Shown here: in pieces, positions 26,227-34,583 of the stretch
How positions within the stretch are numbered: the first letter of the stretch is position 1
Layout of the letters: every line of letters starts with the position of its first letter
Assembly (NCBI GenBank): GCA_022791635.1
Contig: JAAVZL010000042.1
Location: 1-64,000 of the forward strand
Direction of reading: 5' to 3'
From: Lachnospiraceae bacterium
GTDB lineage: Bacteria > Bacillota > Clostridia > Lachnospirales > Lachnospiraceae
DNA length: 64,000 nucleotides
Translations under genes and position numbers: made by a program
The notes under the pieces: model-generated
Told to the model about the DNA's origin: nothing
The model's input: the letters and a program-made list of their open reading frames with translations, nothing else
Database searches by the model: none

Positions 26227-26517
26227 ATGTCAGAGAAAACAAAGTCAAAAAAGCAGAAAGCCTCATCCGGAGATCTTCAGAGAATCCCCGGAATAGGCGC
26301 AAATATGGAACAGCACCTCAATAACATCGGCATCCGATGCATTGCCGATCTAAAGGGAAGAGATCCGGAAGAGCTGTACCATCTGAACTGCCTGAAAAAG
26401 GGCTTCCAGGATGACAGGTGCGTTCTTTATGTGTTCCGCTGCGCCGTGTATTTTGCAGAGCATGAGCAGCATGATCCGGAAAAGCTGAAATGGTGGTATT
26501 GGAAGGACAAAGAATGA
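26227..26517 (+). CDS. Helix-hairpin-helix protein of the Cdd1 (pathogenicity locus) family
   Basis: 96 residues. The HhH motif is LQRIPGIGANMEQHLNNIGI. The rest (DLKGRDPEELYHLNC, DRCVLYVFRCAVYFAEHE, DPEKLKWWYWKD) is characteristic of Cdd1-like proteins, whose biochemical role is not established; DNA or nucleotide binding is assumed from the HhH. The gene overlaps the AraC regulator start by 4 bases. The start is less certain because the nearest AAGGAG is rather far upstream. Confidence 0.85.
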   Translation: MSEKTKSKKQKASSGDLQRIPGIGANMEQHLNNIGIRCIADLKGRDPEELYHLNCLKKGFQDDRCVLYVFRCAVYFAEHEQHDPEKLKWWYWKDKE

Positions 26518-27347
26518 TTACCAACGAGCATATCAACCGGGCCATTGACTATATTTTGCTGCACATTGAAGATGTAACCTTGGAGGAAGTAGCGGCCTAC
26601 TGCCATTTTTCCAAATATTATTTCTGCCGGCTCTTTAAATCTCAGACAGGAGAGAGCGTCCATAGCTTTATCAAAAGAGTGAGGCTGGAACAGAGCGCCT
26701 TTCGCCTAAAGGTAGAGCAAAACCGCCCTATCACCGAAATCGGGGCCGATTATGGCTACAGCTCTTCCAACTACAGCACAGCCTTTCGGCAGCACTACCA
26801 GGTGGCGCCCGTTGCCTTTCGCAGAAGTATTTCCTGCGATTCCGTAAGACATCCCTTTTTCCACAAGGAGAAGTGGAGCGTAGAGAGCTTTGAAGAGTGC
26901 AATTCAAACATTACAAAGGAAGTGCTTCCTGACTATCCTGTGATTTATGAGAGGCGGTTTGGCAGCTATGAGGGAATCCACAAGGCCTGGGATGAATTTC
27001 TGGCAAAATATGAGGCATACCTTACAGAGGAAACAAGGCTTCTGGAGCGGACCTATGACGATCCGGCCGTAACCGCTTCCAAAAATTGCCTTTTTGATAT
27101 CTGCATGACCGTGGAAGAGGATTGTCCCCTGGAAAATACGGTGCTTCTTAAAGGCGGCCCCTGTGCCGTGTACCATTTTAAAGGCCACGCAAAGCATATA
27201 TATGCGGCCTACCAGACCATTTTCCTGGTGTGGCTGCCCCGGACCTCATATGAGCTGGACGCGAAGAGAAGTATGTTTGACATCTACCACATGGTAGACA
27301 CTGATACCAAGTATATGGAGCTGGATATCTGCCTTCCCATAAAATAA
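26514..27347 (+). CDS. AraC-family regulator with GyrI-like effector domain
   Basis: 277 residues. Residues 5-105 hold the two helix-turn-helix units of AraC proteins (LEEVAAYCHFSKYYFCRLFK and EIGADYGYSSSNYSTAFRQH). Residues 125-277 form a SOUL/GyrI-like ligand domain (VIYERRFGSYEGIHKAWDEF), the architecture of Rob-type regulators that sense small hydrophobic drugs. It is translationally coupled to the Cdd1-like gene and lies upstream of the MATE pump, which it might control. Confidence 0.88.
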   Translation: MITNEHINRAIDYILLHIEDVTLEEVAAYCHFSKYYFCRLFKSQTGESVHSFIKRVRLEQSAFRLKVEQNRPITEIGADYGYSSSNYSTAFRQHYQVAPVAFRRSISCDSVRHPFFHKEKWSVESFEECNSNITKEVLPDYPVIYERRFGSYEGIHKAWDEFLAKYEAYLTEETRLLERTYDDPAVTASKNCLFDICMTVEEDCPLENTVLLKGGPCAVYHFKGHAKHIYAAYQTIFLVWLPRTSYELDAKRSMFDIYHMVDTDTKYMELDICLPIK

Positions 27348-27404
27348 GCTTTTGCAGGGAAGGAAGAGAGCAAGAATTCAGAAGTTTATAATTTACCATC
27401 CTTT

Positions 27405-27410
27405 TATAAT
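27405..27410 (+). promoter_or_regulatory. -10 box for the MATE transcript
   Basis: TATAAT at 27405-27410 places the RNA 5' end at the base of the leader hairpin. No good -35 at 17 bases is visible. Confidence 0.45.
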
Positions 27411-27411
27411 G

Positions 27412-27466
27412 AATACCGTCATCTGACAGGACCATATGGCGTTCCCTCAGACGGCGGTATTACTGT
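27412..27466 (+). ncRNA. Probable guanidine-IV (mepA motif) riboswitch leader
   Basis: AATACCG and CGGTATT close a stem, CTGA/TCAG continue it, and the inner part holds CAGGACCATATGGCGTTCCC. The hairpin starts at the predicted RNA 5' end, directly upstream of a MepA-like MATE gene, which is the known setting of the guanidine-IV riboswitch in Clostridia. The identification rests on context, size and partial memory of the motif; a covariance-model search would settle it. Confidence 0.5.
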
Positions 27467-27485
27467 TTGCAGAAAGGAGTTTATT

Positions 27486-28844
27486 ATGAATGTAGAAGAA
27501 ATCCGGCAAAATCAGGCAGGCATGATCCTCAAATTTTCCGTCCCGGCCATTATTTCCATGCTGCTCACGGCATTTATCACCATTGCAGACGGCTTTTTCA
27601 TGGGAAATTATGTGGGGAAGGAGGGAATTGCGGCAGTCAACCTGGGGCTGCCGATTGTGTATCTGTATCTCGGCGTGGGCCTGATGATCTCTATAGGCGG
27701 CGTAGCTATGGCGGGAATGGCCCTTGGAGGCGGCGAGGGGGAGACCGGCAATCAAATCTTTCGCCAGACAATTGCCACTGTCATAGCAGCCTCCGTCCTT
27801 TTAAGCTGTGTGATGCTTTTTTGTTTTTCTCCCATGCTTTCCCTTCTAAGGGCAGAGGGACAGGTAAACCGGTATTTCCGGGAATATTATTGGCTGATGC
27901 TGCTGGAGCTTCCGGTGATGGTGGTAAATTCCTCCTTTGGTATGTTTATCCGGGGCGAGGGGAATCCGGACTATTTTCTAAAGGTGACAATTCTCAATGC
28001 CCTTTTGAATGTGGCGCTGGATTACCTGTTTTCTGGCTGTCTCGCCTGGGGTGCGGGAGGGATTGCGGCTGCCTCTCTTTTGTCCGCCCTGGCTTCCCTG
28101 GCCTGTATTTTGCAATATTTTCAAAAAAGGGCTCACATTTACCATCTGGGCGCCTTCCACTTTTCGGGAAGGCTTTTCCGAAAAGGCATTTTAAACGGAA
28201 GCTCGGAATTCATTGGAGAGATGTCCATAGGAATCGCCATGTTTGCCTATAATTTCGTGATTATGAGAAACATCGGTGTGGACGGTGTGACGGCCTTTAC
28301 CATTGCCGGCTATGCAGCCTATGGCTTTAGTATGCTTGTGGTAGGCTTTGGACAGGGAGTCAGTCCGCTGATAAGCTTCGCCTACGGGGCCAAAGAGTAT
28401 CGGCTGGCGAGGGAGCTTCGGAGGCGGACCAACCGGTATGTGCTCGCTGCAGGTGCGGCGGTATTCCTTGCAATGTCAGCGGCTTCGGGCCGGTATGGAA
28501 GTCTGTTTGTGCGAAATCAGCAGATAGAGGGAATGATACAATCGGGGATGATGATTTTCACAAGCTCCTTCCTTTTTGCAGGGATCAATGCCATTACCTC
28601 CTTTTACTTTACGGCCACGGGAAGGGCTTTGGAATCGGCGGTTATCTCGTTTTTAAGAGGGCTGGGGCTTCTTCTGATCTGTATTTTCACCCTTCCGGTT
28701 CTCTTTGGAATGACCGGCGTGTGGATGGCTGCGCCGGTGACGGAGTTTGTGACGCTTTTGGTTACCCTGGTGTTTTTGGGGAGGGAGAAGAAAGCTGTTT
28801 TTCATTCCACAAAACCCTCTTTTTCATTCCAAAGTCCCAAATAA
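27486..28844 (+). CDS. MATE-family efflux pump (MepA-like)
   Basis: 452 residues with about 12 hydrophobic segments in two homologous halves. FSVPAIISMLLTAFITIADG and GFGQGVSPLISFAYGAKEYR are typical of MATE proteins. It would export cationic compounds with H+ or Na+ exchange. AAAGGAG precedes ATG 27486. The leader suggests induction by guanidine, and the upstream AraC/GyrI protein is a second possible regulator. Confidence 0.9.
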   Translation: MNVEEIRQNQAGMILKFSVPAIISMLLTAFITIADGFFMGNYVGKEGIAAVNLGLPIVYLYLGVGLMISIGGVAMAGMALGGGEGETGNQIFRQTIATVIAASVLLSCVMLFCFSPMLSLLRAEGQVNRYFREYYWLMLLELPVMVVNSSFGMFIRGEGNPDYFLKVTILNALLNVALDYLFSGCLAWGAGGIAAASLLSALASLACILQYFQKRAHIYHLGAFHFSGRLFRKGILNGSSEFIGEMSIGIAMFAYNFVIMRNIGVDGVTAFTIAGYAAYGFSMLVVGFGQGVSPLISFAYGAKEYRLARELRRRTNRYVLAAGAAVFLAMSAASGRYGSLFVRNQQIEGMIQSGMMIFTSSFLFAGINAITSFYFTATGRALESAVISFLRGLGLLLICIFTLPVLFGMTGVWMAAPVTEFVTLLVTLVFLGREKKAVFHSTKPSFSFQSPK

Positions 28845-28936
28845 TCTCTTCCTTATGCCGATATATAAGTATACCTGGAAGACATCCGCAAAAGATGCTT
28901 TCCGGAGCATCCAAAATTCCGAATGAGGTGAAGCGT

Positions 28937-29644
28937 TTGCGCATAGCAGTTGTGGATGACGAGACAGTCATCTGTGAACAAATAAAAGCCTGGATCCGAA
29001 AAAGCCGGCCGGATCACGAGATTACCGTCTACACCTCCGGCCAGTCCTTCCTGGCAGCAGGAGTATCCTTTGATCTGGTATACCTGGACATTCGGATGGA
29101 GGGAATGAGCGGCATGGAGGCTGCAAGGGCCTATCGCGGGATGCAGCCCGACGCCGTGCTCATCTTTGTCACCGGTGCAAAGGAATATGCGCTGGAGGCC
29201 TTTGATGTGTCGGCCTTTCATTATCTGATAAAGCCCCTCGAGGAGGCAAAATTCAGCCGGGTATTGCAGGAAGCCCTGGAGGAAGCAAAGAGACGCAGAA
29301 GCAGCCGGCAGCAGGAACGGCTGTTCATTCGCACCAGAAATAAGACCGTTCCCCAGGGAGACATTCTTTACATTGAGAGCCGGGGAAAGAAGGTGGATAT
29401 TCATACCTTGAAGGAGACCTTCACTATTTACGGCTCCATGAACAGGCTTGAGGCGCAGCTTGGAGAGAGCTTTTACCGCTGCCACAGGGGATACCTGGTA
29501 AATATGGCCTTTATCAGCGAATACGATGCGGACAGCATTACCCTTGCAGGGGGAGCCAGGGTGTATCTGGCCAGGAAAAAGCATGGAGAATTTGTAAAGA
29601 CCTATATGTGGTATCTGCAGAACGGAGGCGTGTTAAGTGTCTAG
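28937..29644 (+). CDS. LytTR-family response regulator
   Basis: 235 residues from a TTG start with GAGGTG 6 bases upstream. The receiver domain has VVDDETV, the phospho-acceptor Asp in LVYLDIRMEGMSG and a switch Lys in HYLIKPL. Residues of about 135-235 are a LytTR DNA-binding domain (DILYIESRGKKVDIHT, FYRCHRGYLVNMAFI). It pairs with the GHKL kinase that overlaps its end. No AgrBD-type peptide genes are adjacent, so its signal is unknown. Confidence 0.9.
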   Translation: MRIAVVDDETVICEQIKAWIRKSRPDHEITVYTSGQSFLAAGVSFDLVYLDIRMEGMSGMEAARAYRGMQPDAVLIFVTGAKEYALEAFDVSAFHYLIKPLEEAKFSRVLQEALEEAKRRRSSRQQERLFIRTRNKTVPQGDILYIESRGKKVDIHTLKETFTIYGSMNRLEAQLGESFYRCHRGYLVNMAFISEYDADSITLAGGARVYLARKKHGEFVKTYMWYLQNGGVLSV

Positions 29645-31121
29645 CACCATAAGAATCACCTTCTGGCTTCTGGATATGGCGCTTGTGCTGGTGCAGGGGT
29701 ATTACTTTCAATACTTTTTCGGAAGCTTCCTGGAGCCCAGAGGGAAGGAACGCTTTACAGGCCTGTGGGCGGCGGTCTCCTACGGGGTGGCCCGCAAAGG
29801 GCTTAATTGTCTTTGGCCCTCAAAATACACTGGAATTCTGATGCTGGGAAAGGAGCTTGTCTTACTGCTGCTTCTCGTGGTTCTCGTCCTTTGTTTTTAC
29901 AGGGCCTTTAGAGGCATCACCCTGTTTCTCACAGCAGCCTTTCAGGCTATTTTGGATATCAGCGTCTATACGGGGGTGATTCTCCTGGATAAGCCTGTGA
30001 ATCTGGCGTTTGCCCTGTGGGAATGGCTGGGAAGGAGAGGGACGCTTGCACTCACTCCCGGATGGAATGCGGCGATGGATCTGACTACGGTAGGGATACA
30101 GGCCCTTCGGGTGGCTCTTGTGCTTGTGCTTATGGGCCTGGCTCTTGGACGGATTGTGACTGATTTTGGGGAAAAGGATGTGCCTACGGGGCGGGCGGAG
30201 CTGCAATTTATCCTTCTGCCGGCCCTTGCGGGTCTTGTCCTGTGTATTCTGCTTCGCGTCATTATGATTACCGTGGAAGAGGATATCCCTGTTCTTCTGT
30301 ACCAGAAATATCCGCCTCTTGCGCTTCTGCTTCCGGCGATTCTTCTTTTGTCTCTGCTCTCTATTCTTCAGGGAGTCCGCGCTCGCCGGGAGCTGCTGAA
30401 CTTGGGCAGAGAGAAGAACAGCCGGATGCTTCTGGAAAAGCAGGTGGAGGAGATGCAGACCCATATGCGGGAACAGGAGCGGCTCTATTCTGACAGGAAG
30501 AATATACGGCATGATATGAAAAATATCCTTTCCGTTATCGGAAGTCTTGCGGAACAGGAAAATCCCCGGGAAAGCAGGGAGCTTCAGGAGTATCTGGGGG
30601 CTCTTGGCCAGACCATGGAGGAGCTGGAGCTTCCCTTTCACACAGGGAATCAGGTGGTGGATGCTCTTCTTTCTCGAAAATTCCGGGAGGCCCAGGAGAT
30701 CTTGCCGGGGCTTGAGCTGGATGTACAGCGGCTGATTCTTCCAAGTACGGTGCGGGTGCGAAGCTATGATCTGGGGATTCTTTTGGGAAATGCTCTGGAC
30801 AATGCCTTTGCGGCTTGTGTGAAGCTCCGTTGTCAGGAGCCGGAGGCCGAGCTTTTTATTCGGCTGATTTCTTTTCAGAGGGGAGAGCTTTTGTTTCTCA
30901 GGGTGGAAAACAGCTTTGACGGAAGGGTGATCCGAAAGCCTGGGGCGGAGTTTCCGGCGACAGATAAGCAGGAGAGGGAGCTTCACGGTATCGGAATGCC
31001 CAATATGAAGCGCATTGCAGAGAGCTATCAGGGGGCCGTGGACTGGAGTGCTCGAGACGGGGTCTTTATTTTAGCTGTGATGCTGAAGAATCCATCTTCG
31101 GATGAGGATGGACAGGAATGA
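29637..31121 (+). CDS. GHKL sensor histidine kinase (AgrC-like)
   Basis: 494 residues. Six to seven membrane helices fill residues 1-250. A coiled coil then leads to the phospho-His motif in NIRHDMKNILSVIG and a GHKL ATPase domain (GILLGNALDNAFAAC, ELHGIGMPNMKRI). GTG 29637 follows GGAGG with 8-base spacing and overlaps the response-regulator gene. It signals to the LytTR protein. Confidence 0.9.
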   Translation: MSSTIRITFWLLDMALVLVQGYYFQYFFGSFLEPRGKERFTGLWAAVSYGVARKGLNCLWPSKYTGILMLGKELVLLLLLVVLVLCFYRAFRGITLFLTAAFQAILDISVYTGVILLDKPVNLAFALWEWLGRRGTLALTPGWNAAMDLTTVGIQALRVALVLVLMGLALGRIVTDFGEKDVPTGRAELQFILLPALAGLVLCILLRVIMITVEEDIPVLLYQKYPPLALLLPAILLLSLLSILQGVRARRELLNLGREKNSRMLLEKQVEEMQTHMREQERLYSDRKNIRHDMKNILSVIGSLAEQENPRESRELQEYLGALGQTMEELELPFHTGNQVVDALLSRKFREAQEILPGLELDVQRLILPSTVRVRSYDLGILLGNALDNAFAACVKLRCQEPEAELFIRLISFQRGELLFLRVENSFDGRVIRKPGAEFPATDKQERELHGIGMPNMKRIAESYQGAVDWSARDGVFILAVMLKNPSSDEDGQE

Positions 31122-31147
31122 GACAGGCAAAGAAAGGGGAGAAAGAG

Positions 31148-31945
31148 ATGGGATATTATCGTAATACCATTGAGGATCTGTATTCCGGACATTTTAAAAA
31201 TTCCTATGGTGTGGAGGGGATGTGTGTCACGGGAAGAAGCGACTATAAAAAGATTGTTGATGTGTCGGATGAGATGAAAACTCATGTATTGGAGGATACC
31301 AAGCGGGCTTACTATAAGTATAATGGTATGTCAGGAGGAAATGATGCGGAGGAGGAGGCCTATGCCCGGGGGCTGAATGAGTATTATAAGACCCTGGACA
31401 AGGAGGACCGGCTGTCTGCGGCCTGGACCCTGGGGCAGCTTCGTCTGGAGCTGTCCAGAGAGGTGATAAACGGCATTCGGGAAAAGCTTCCCGACTGGAA
31501 GGCAGGAGATCCGATTCCAACCGATATGCTGGATGAGATCTTTGCCGGTGAGAAGATTGCCTCCATTCTGGAGGGGAAATCGGAGGCAGTGAAAGAGGAG
31601 AGAGAGCCCAGGGAGGATCGGCTTACCCTGGAGCAGCCGGACGGCAACGGAGAGGCAGATACAGAGGAACGGTCCGGTAAAGTGGCCTTTAACCAGGAAA
31701 AGCGCGCAAGACAGCTTTCGTCCGCCAAAACTCCCTCTCAGGTGCAGGTGGTTATCAGCCTTTTAAAGAAGGATCTTTCTGACTGTGAGGCGGGGCTTCA
31801 GGAGGGGATGTGTGATGAAAATGAGGTGCGGAAGGTAAAGGCTATGCTGCAGAAGGCTATGGAACGCCAGGGTCAGGTGGCGGGCAAAGAGCCGGAGCAG
31901 GGGGAAGAGAGCGGGGGGAGTTTTTTGATTAATATGCTGATGTAG
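31148..31945 (+). CDS. Hypothetical protein downstream of the two-component system
   Basis: 265 residues, acidic, without signal peptide. The N-terminal part is Tyr-rich (GYYRNTIEDLYSG). The C-terminal part contains QVQVVISLLKKDLSDCEAGL and a predicted coiled coil (ENEVRKVKAMLQKAME). I know similar unnamed proteins from Lachnospiraceae, with no function. An ATG at 31118 is in frame, but GGGGA lies 8 bases before 31148. It is probably co-transcribed with the kinase. Confidence 0.6.
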   Translation: MGYYRNTIEDLYSGHFKNSYGVEGMCVTGRSDYKKIVDVSDEMKTHVLEDTKRAYYKYNGMSGGNDAEEEAYARGLNEYYKTLDKEDRLSAAWTLGQLRLELSREVINGIREKLPDWKAGDPIPTDMLDEIFAGEKIASILEGKSEAVKEEREPREDRLTLEQPDGNGEADTEERSGKVAFNQEKRARQLSSAKTPSQVQVVISLLKKDLSDCEAGLQEGMCDENEVRKVKAMLQKAMERQGQVAGKEPEQGEESGGSFLINMLM

Positions 31946-31983
31946 AAGAGGGATTGGTGGCTGATTCGTATGGGGTGTGGGGC

Positions 31984-32165
31984 GGAGGCGTCGCAAAATA
32001 AGGCAGCAGCCATTTCCATATCCGGTGTTCGGACGGTTCTCGTACATGCTGTCTGCTCTGTACGGACATTGCTTAGGCAATATCCGCACATATCAGACAG
32101 CATGTACGAGAACAGCCGGACACTGGATATCGGAAATGGCTGCTGCCTTATTTTGCGACGCCTCC
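31984..32165. repeat. Long-hairpin element, copy B
   Basis: About 182 bp. The outer arms 31984-32017 and 32132-32165 are perfect complements over 34 bases. The inner stem shares the family core and ends in ATTGC-TTAG-GCAAT. The outer arms include GCAAAATAAGGCAGCAG, related to but different from copies A and D. It lies between the hypothetical gene and the LacI remnant. Confidence 0.95.
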
Positions 32166-32190
32166 TGTTGTAACTCCTTGAAAAGTGAAA

Positions 32191-32204
32191 TGTAAGCGTT
32201 TACA
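32191..32204. promoter_or_regulatory. cre/LacI-type operator
   Basis: TGTAAGCGTTTACA fits the catabolite-response consensus TGWNANCGNTNWCA at every position and is fully palindromic apart from the centre. It could bind CcpA or the lost LacI regulator whose tail lies just downstream. Confidence 0.55.
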
Positions 32205-32214
32205 ATTTGGGAAA

Positions 32215-32388
32215 TCTTCTCTGATTCATCCGCAGCTTACCACCATGCATCAGCAGCGGAGGAAAATCGGACAGACGGCGGCCTGCAAGCTTTTGACGGC
32301 TATGGAGGGGCATGAGGTAAAGGAGGATATTGTCATTGTTCCTACAACTTTGGTGGAGCGCACCTCTGTTAGGAGATTAAATGAGTAG
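32215..32388 (+). pseudogene. 3' remnant of a LacI-family regulator
   Basis: The frame encodes HPQLTTMHQQRRKIGQTAAC, then VKEDIVIVPTTLVERTSVRR, the closing segment of LacI-family sugar-responsive repressors. About 280 N-terminal residues including the helix-turn-helix are absent; repeat copy B begins where they should be. A deletion associated with the repeat may have removed them. The regulator probably once controlled the sugar-type ABC genes downstream. Confidence 0.7.
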
Positions 32389-32399
32389 AAAGGCCAATG

Positions 32400-32514
32400 T
32401 TGTTAAGTTAAGCCTGCAAAGACTACCGGCGCAGGGGAGGAGGGCCGCCCCGGTGAGGGGTGGCGGTTCTTGCCCGGAGCCTTCGTAAGGTTTTCAGGGC
32501 TTAACTTAGTACAA
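32400..32514 (+). ncRNA. Unassigned structured element (possible leader RNA or cruciform)
   Basis: TTGT-TAAGTTAAGCC at the left pairs with GGGCTTAACTTAGTACAA at the right (bulge of two). Inside are a GC-rich hairpin (GCCGCCCC / GGGGTGGCGG), an enclosing CCGGCGCAG / CTTGCCCGG pair and a small CCTTCGTAAGG hairpin, so a multi-branched fold is possible. It precedes the MBL-fold gene. I cannot match it to a riboswitch class I know. Confidence 0.5.
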
Positions 32515-32551
32515 GGAGTTTGATTTTAAAAATAGAAAGGATGGTAGATTT

Positions 32552-33406
32552 ATGTATTCAATTTGGCTTTTGGAGTATGCACATGTACCTACGCAGGCGA
32601 TTGGAAGTGTGTTAAGCGGACAGCACAATAAGGGATGCCGGGAGCTGGCCTTTACGTATATGCTTTTAAAGGGCAACGGCCATACAATCCTGGTGGATGT
32701 GGGAACGGACGGGGAGAGTCCTGTTACCCGGAAAATGCATGAGCGCGACTGTGTGACCGGTTGGCAGCCGCCGCATAAGATTCTTGCAAAGGTGGGAGTG
32801 CGGCCGGAGGAAGTGGACACCGTACTTTTGACGCATGCTCATTATGATCATATGGACAATTTGAAGGCTTTTCCCAATGCCCGCTTTGTCATTCAGGAAA
32901 AGGAGATTCTGGGATGGGTCTGGGCTATGACCCGGGAAAAGAAGTTCCGGGCTCCGCAGATGGCTCTCAAATCAGAGAATATTTATGAGGCTCTGCATTT
33001 GATTGAGGAGGGGCGCATGGTATTGGTGGACGGAGAGGTAAAGGATGTTCTGCCGGATATTGATTTATATCCTGCCATGGAGGGACATACCTTTGCGTCA
33101 CAGATTGTGGTGGTCCGCAACCCGGACGGTGTCTGGCAGAATGTGGGGGATGTGGCTTATGTGAGGGAGAACCTTACAGGATTAAACGGGGACGGGGTTT
33201 TTGTGCCGGTAGGCCTGATGGTGGGCTCTCCTTATCATATCACAAAATCCTATGAGAAGATTCTTTGTGTGGCAGGAGGGGATTTGAACAGAGTGATCAT
33301 TGGTCATGAGACAGATAATTGGACACGCTATCCCTCCAAACAGTATGAGGACGGACTTCATGTGGCGGAAATTGCTCTGGCGGAGGGCGAAGCATCCGTT
33401 CTTTAA
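32552..33406 (+). CDS. Metallo-beta-lactamase-fold hydrolase, N-acyl homoserine lactonase-like
   Basis: 284 residues. The metal site is LLTHAHYDHMD (HxHxDH), with later ligands plausibly His in MEGHTFASQIV, Asp in NVGDVAYV and His in VIIGHETDNW. This subfamily opens lactones, but the real substrate may be a sugar lactone, given that a sugar-type ABC importer follows. AAAGGA lies upstream of ATG 32552. Confidence 0.8.
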   Translation: MYSIWLLEYAHVPTQAIGSVLSGQHNKGCRELAFTYMLLKGNGHTILVDVGTDGESPVTRKMHERDCVTGWQPPHKILAKVGVRPEEVDTVLLTHAHYDHMDNLKAFPNARFVIQEKEILGWVWAMTREKKFRAPQMALKSENIYEALHLIEEGRMVLVDGEVKDVLPDIDLYPAMEGHTFASQIVVVRNPDGVWQNVGDVAYVRENLTGLNGDGVFVPVGLMVGSPYHITKSYEKILCVAGGDLNRVIIGHETDNWTRYPSKQYEDGLHVAEIALAEGEASVL

Positions 33407-33452
33407 GGTGAATGCAGGGTTTAAATTTTGGACGGGTCTGTTTTGATAGGAT

Positions 33453-33468
33453 CTTGAGGCGCCTCAAG
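33453..33468. promoter_or_regulatory. 16-bp perfect palindrome
   Basis: CTTGAGGCGCCTCAAG lies 33 bases before the binding-protein gene, next to TATATAAA. It could be an operator at the promoter of the ABC genes. Confidence 0.4.
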
Positions 33469-33500
33469 TCTATATAAACGTAAAAAGAAAGGGAAAACAT

Positions 33501-34547
33501 ATGAAAAAAATAATTGCTTTATGGATGGCGGCGGCTTTGATAATCAGTATGCTGGCCGGCTGCGGCGGTACAAAGGCGGATGCTCCCGCTCCCGAGGAGG
33601 AGAGTAAGGAGCAGGCGGCAGAGGGAACAGAGGGGAAGCCTGAAGAGGAGAAGGAAAGCGGGGATGGAGGCCTGGATATTGCCGTGGTGGCAATCTCTGC
33701 TACGGAATCGGGAAATGCCCGTTATATTCAGGGGCTTAATGACGCTGCGGCAGAGCGGGGCTGGACGGTTACCGTACTGGATGCAAATGGCTCTACGGAT
33801 GATGCAAATGCGGCTTTTTCCAATTTTATTTCCAGGGGTGCTGATGTGATTATTGATATGGTATTTCCGGCAACCTCCCTGGCAACAGGGCTTATGGCGG
33901 CAAAGGATGCCAAGATTCCGGTGCTTACCTGGGGAGGCGGCCTGGCAGACGGTGTGTGGTTTACCAATGGCTCAGGCGGACCCACGGCTACAGAGGTCAT
34001 TAAGCTTATGTGTGAGGATATGGGAGGCGAGGGCGAGATCCTGGCATTGACCTACCACGGCGGACAGGTGGCAAGAGACCGGGAGGATGTGTTTGACGGA
34101 ATTCTCAAGGATTATCCCAATATCAAGGTAACCAAGGAAGAGGTGGACATTCCCGGTTATCTTCAGGACGGCATGGATTATGCGACGGCATGGCTGGCAT
34201 CCAGGCCGGCGGGGGATGCAAATTATGCAATCTGGGGCTCCTGGGACGATCCGGCATTGGGCGCTATTTCTGCATTGAAGCAGATGAGTCGTGACGATGT
34301 GAAGGTATATGGACAGAACGGAAATGCAGATGCGCTGAATTCGATTCGCGACGGTTTTATGACGGCGACCTCCTGGGAGGATTGCTATGGCGAGGGCCTG
34401 GCAGCCATTGAGGCCATTGAAAAAATCCTGGCCGACAAAGAAGGGTTTGAGCAGGGAGCGTATGAAATGCCTGCTGCCGTAATTACGGCGGATAATATAG
34501 AGGACTTTATTGCCGAGCATCCGGAAGTCATCGAGAATGTACAGTAA
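33501..34547 (+). CDS. Sugar-type ABC transporter substrate-binding lipoprotein
   Basis: 348 residues. Lipobox SMLAGCGG (Cys21) is followed by an acidic linker of about 35 residues and a periplasmic-binding protein type 1 fold (IAVVAISATESGNARYIQG, ISRGADVIIDMVFPA, YAIWGSWDDPALGAISALK). It would deliver a ribose/xylose-like or polyol ligand to the membrane complex. The next gene is the ATPase, 36 bases later. Confidence 0.88.
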   Translation: MKKIIALWMAAALIISMLAGCGGTKADAPAPEEESKEQAAEGTEGKPEEEKESGDGGLDIAVVAISATESGNARYIQGLNDAAAERGWTVTVLDANGSTDDANAAFSNFISRGADVIIDMVFPATSLATGLMAAKDAKIPVLTWGGGLADGVWFTNGSGGPTATEVIKLMCEDMGGEGEILALTYHGGQVARDREDVFDGILKDYPNIKVTKEEVDIPGYLQDGMDYATAWLASRPAGDANYAIWGSWDDPALGAISALKQMSRDDVKVYGQNGNADALNSIRDGFMTATSWEDCYGEGLAAIEAIEKILADKEGFEQGAYEMPAAVITADNIEDFIAEHPEVIENVQ

Positions 34548-34583
34548 TGTACAGGATGCGAACAGAAAACGGAGTGAAAAAGA

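Noticed and set aside
32215..32388. Intact small regulatory protein
   Set aside because: The sequence is only the C-terminal end of the LacI family; no DNA-binding domain or good start exists.
32400..32514. Cyclic-di-GMP or cobalamin riboswitch
   Set aside because: GCAAAGACTACCGG resembles part of the c-di-GMP-I motif, but the other conserved blocks and their order are absent.
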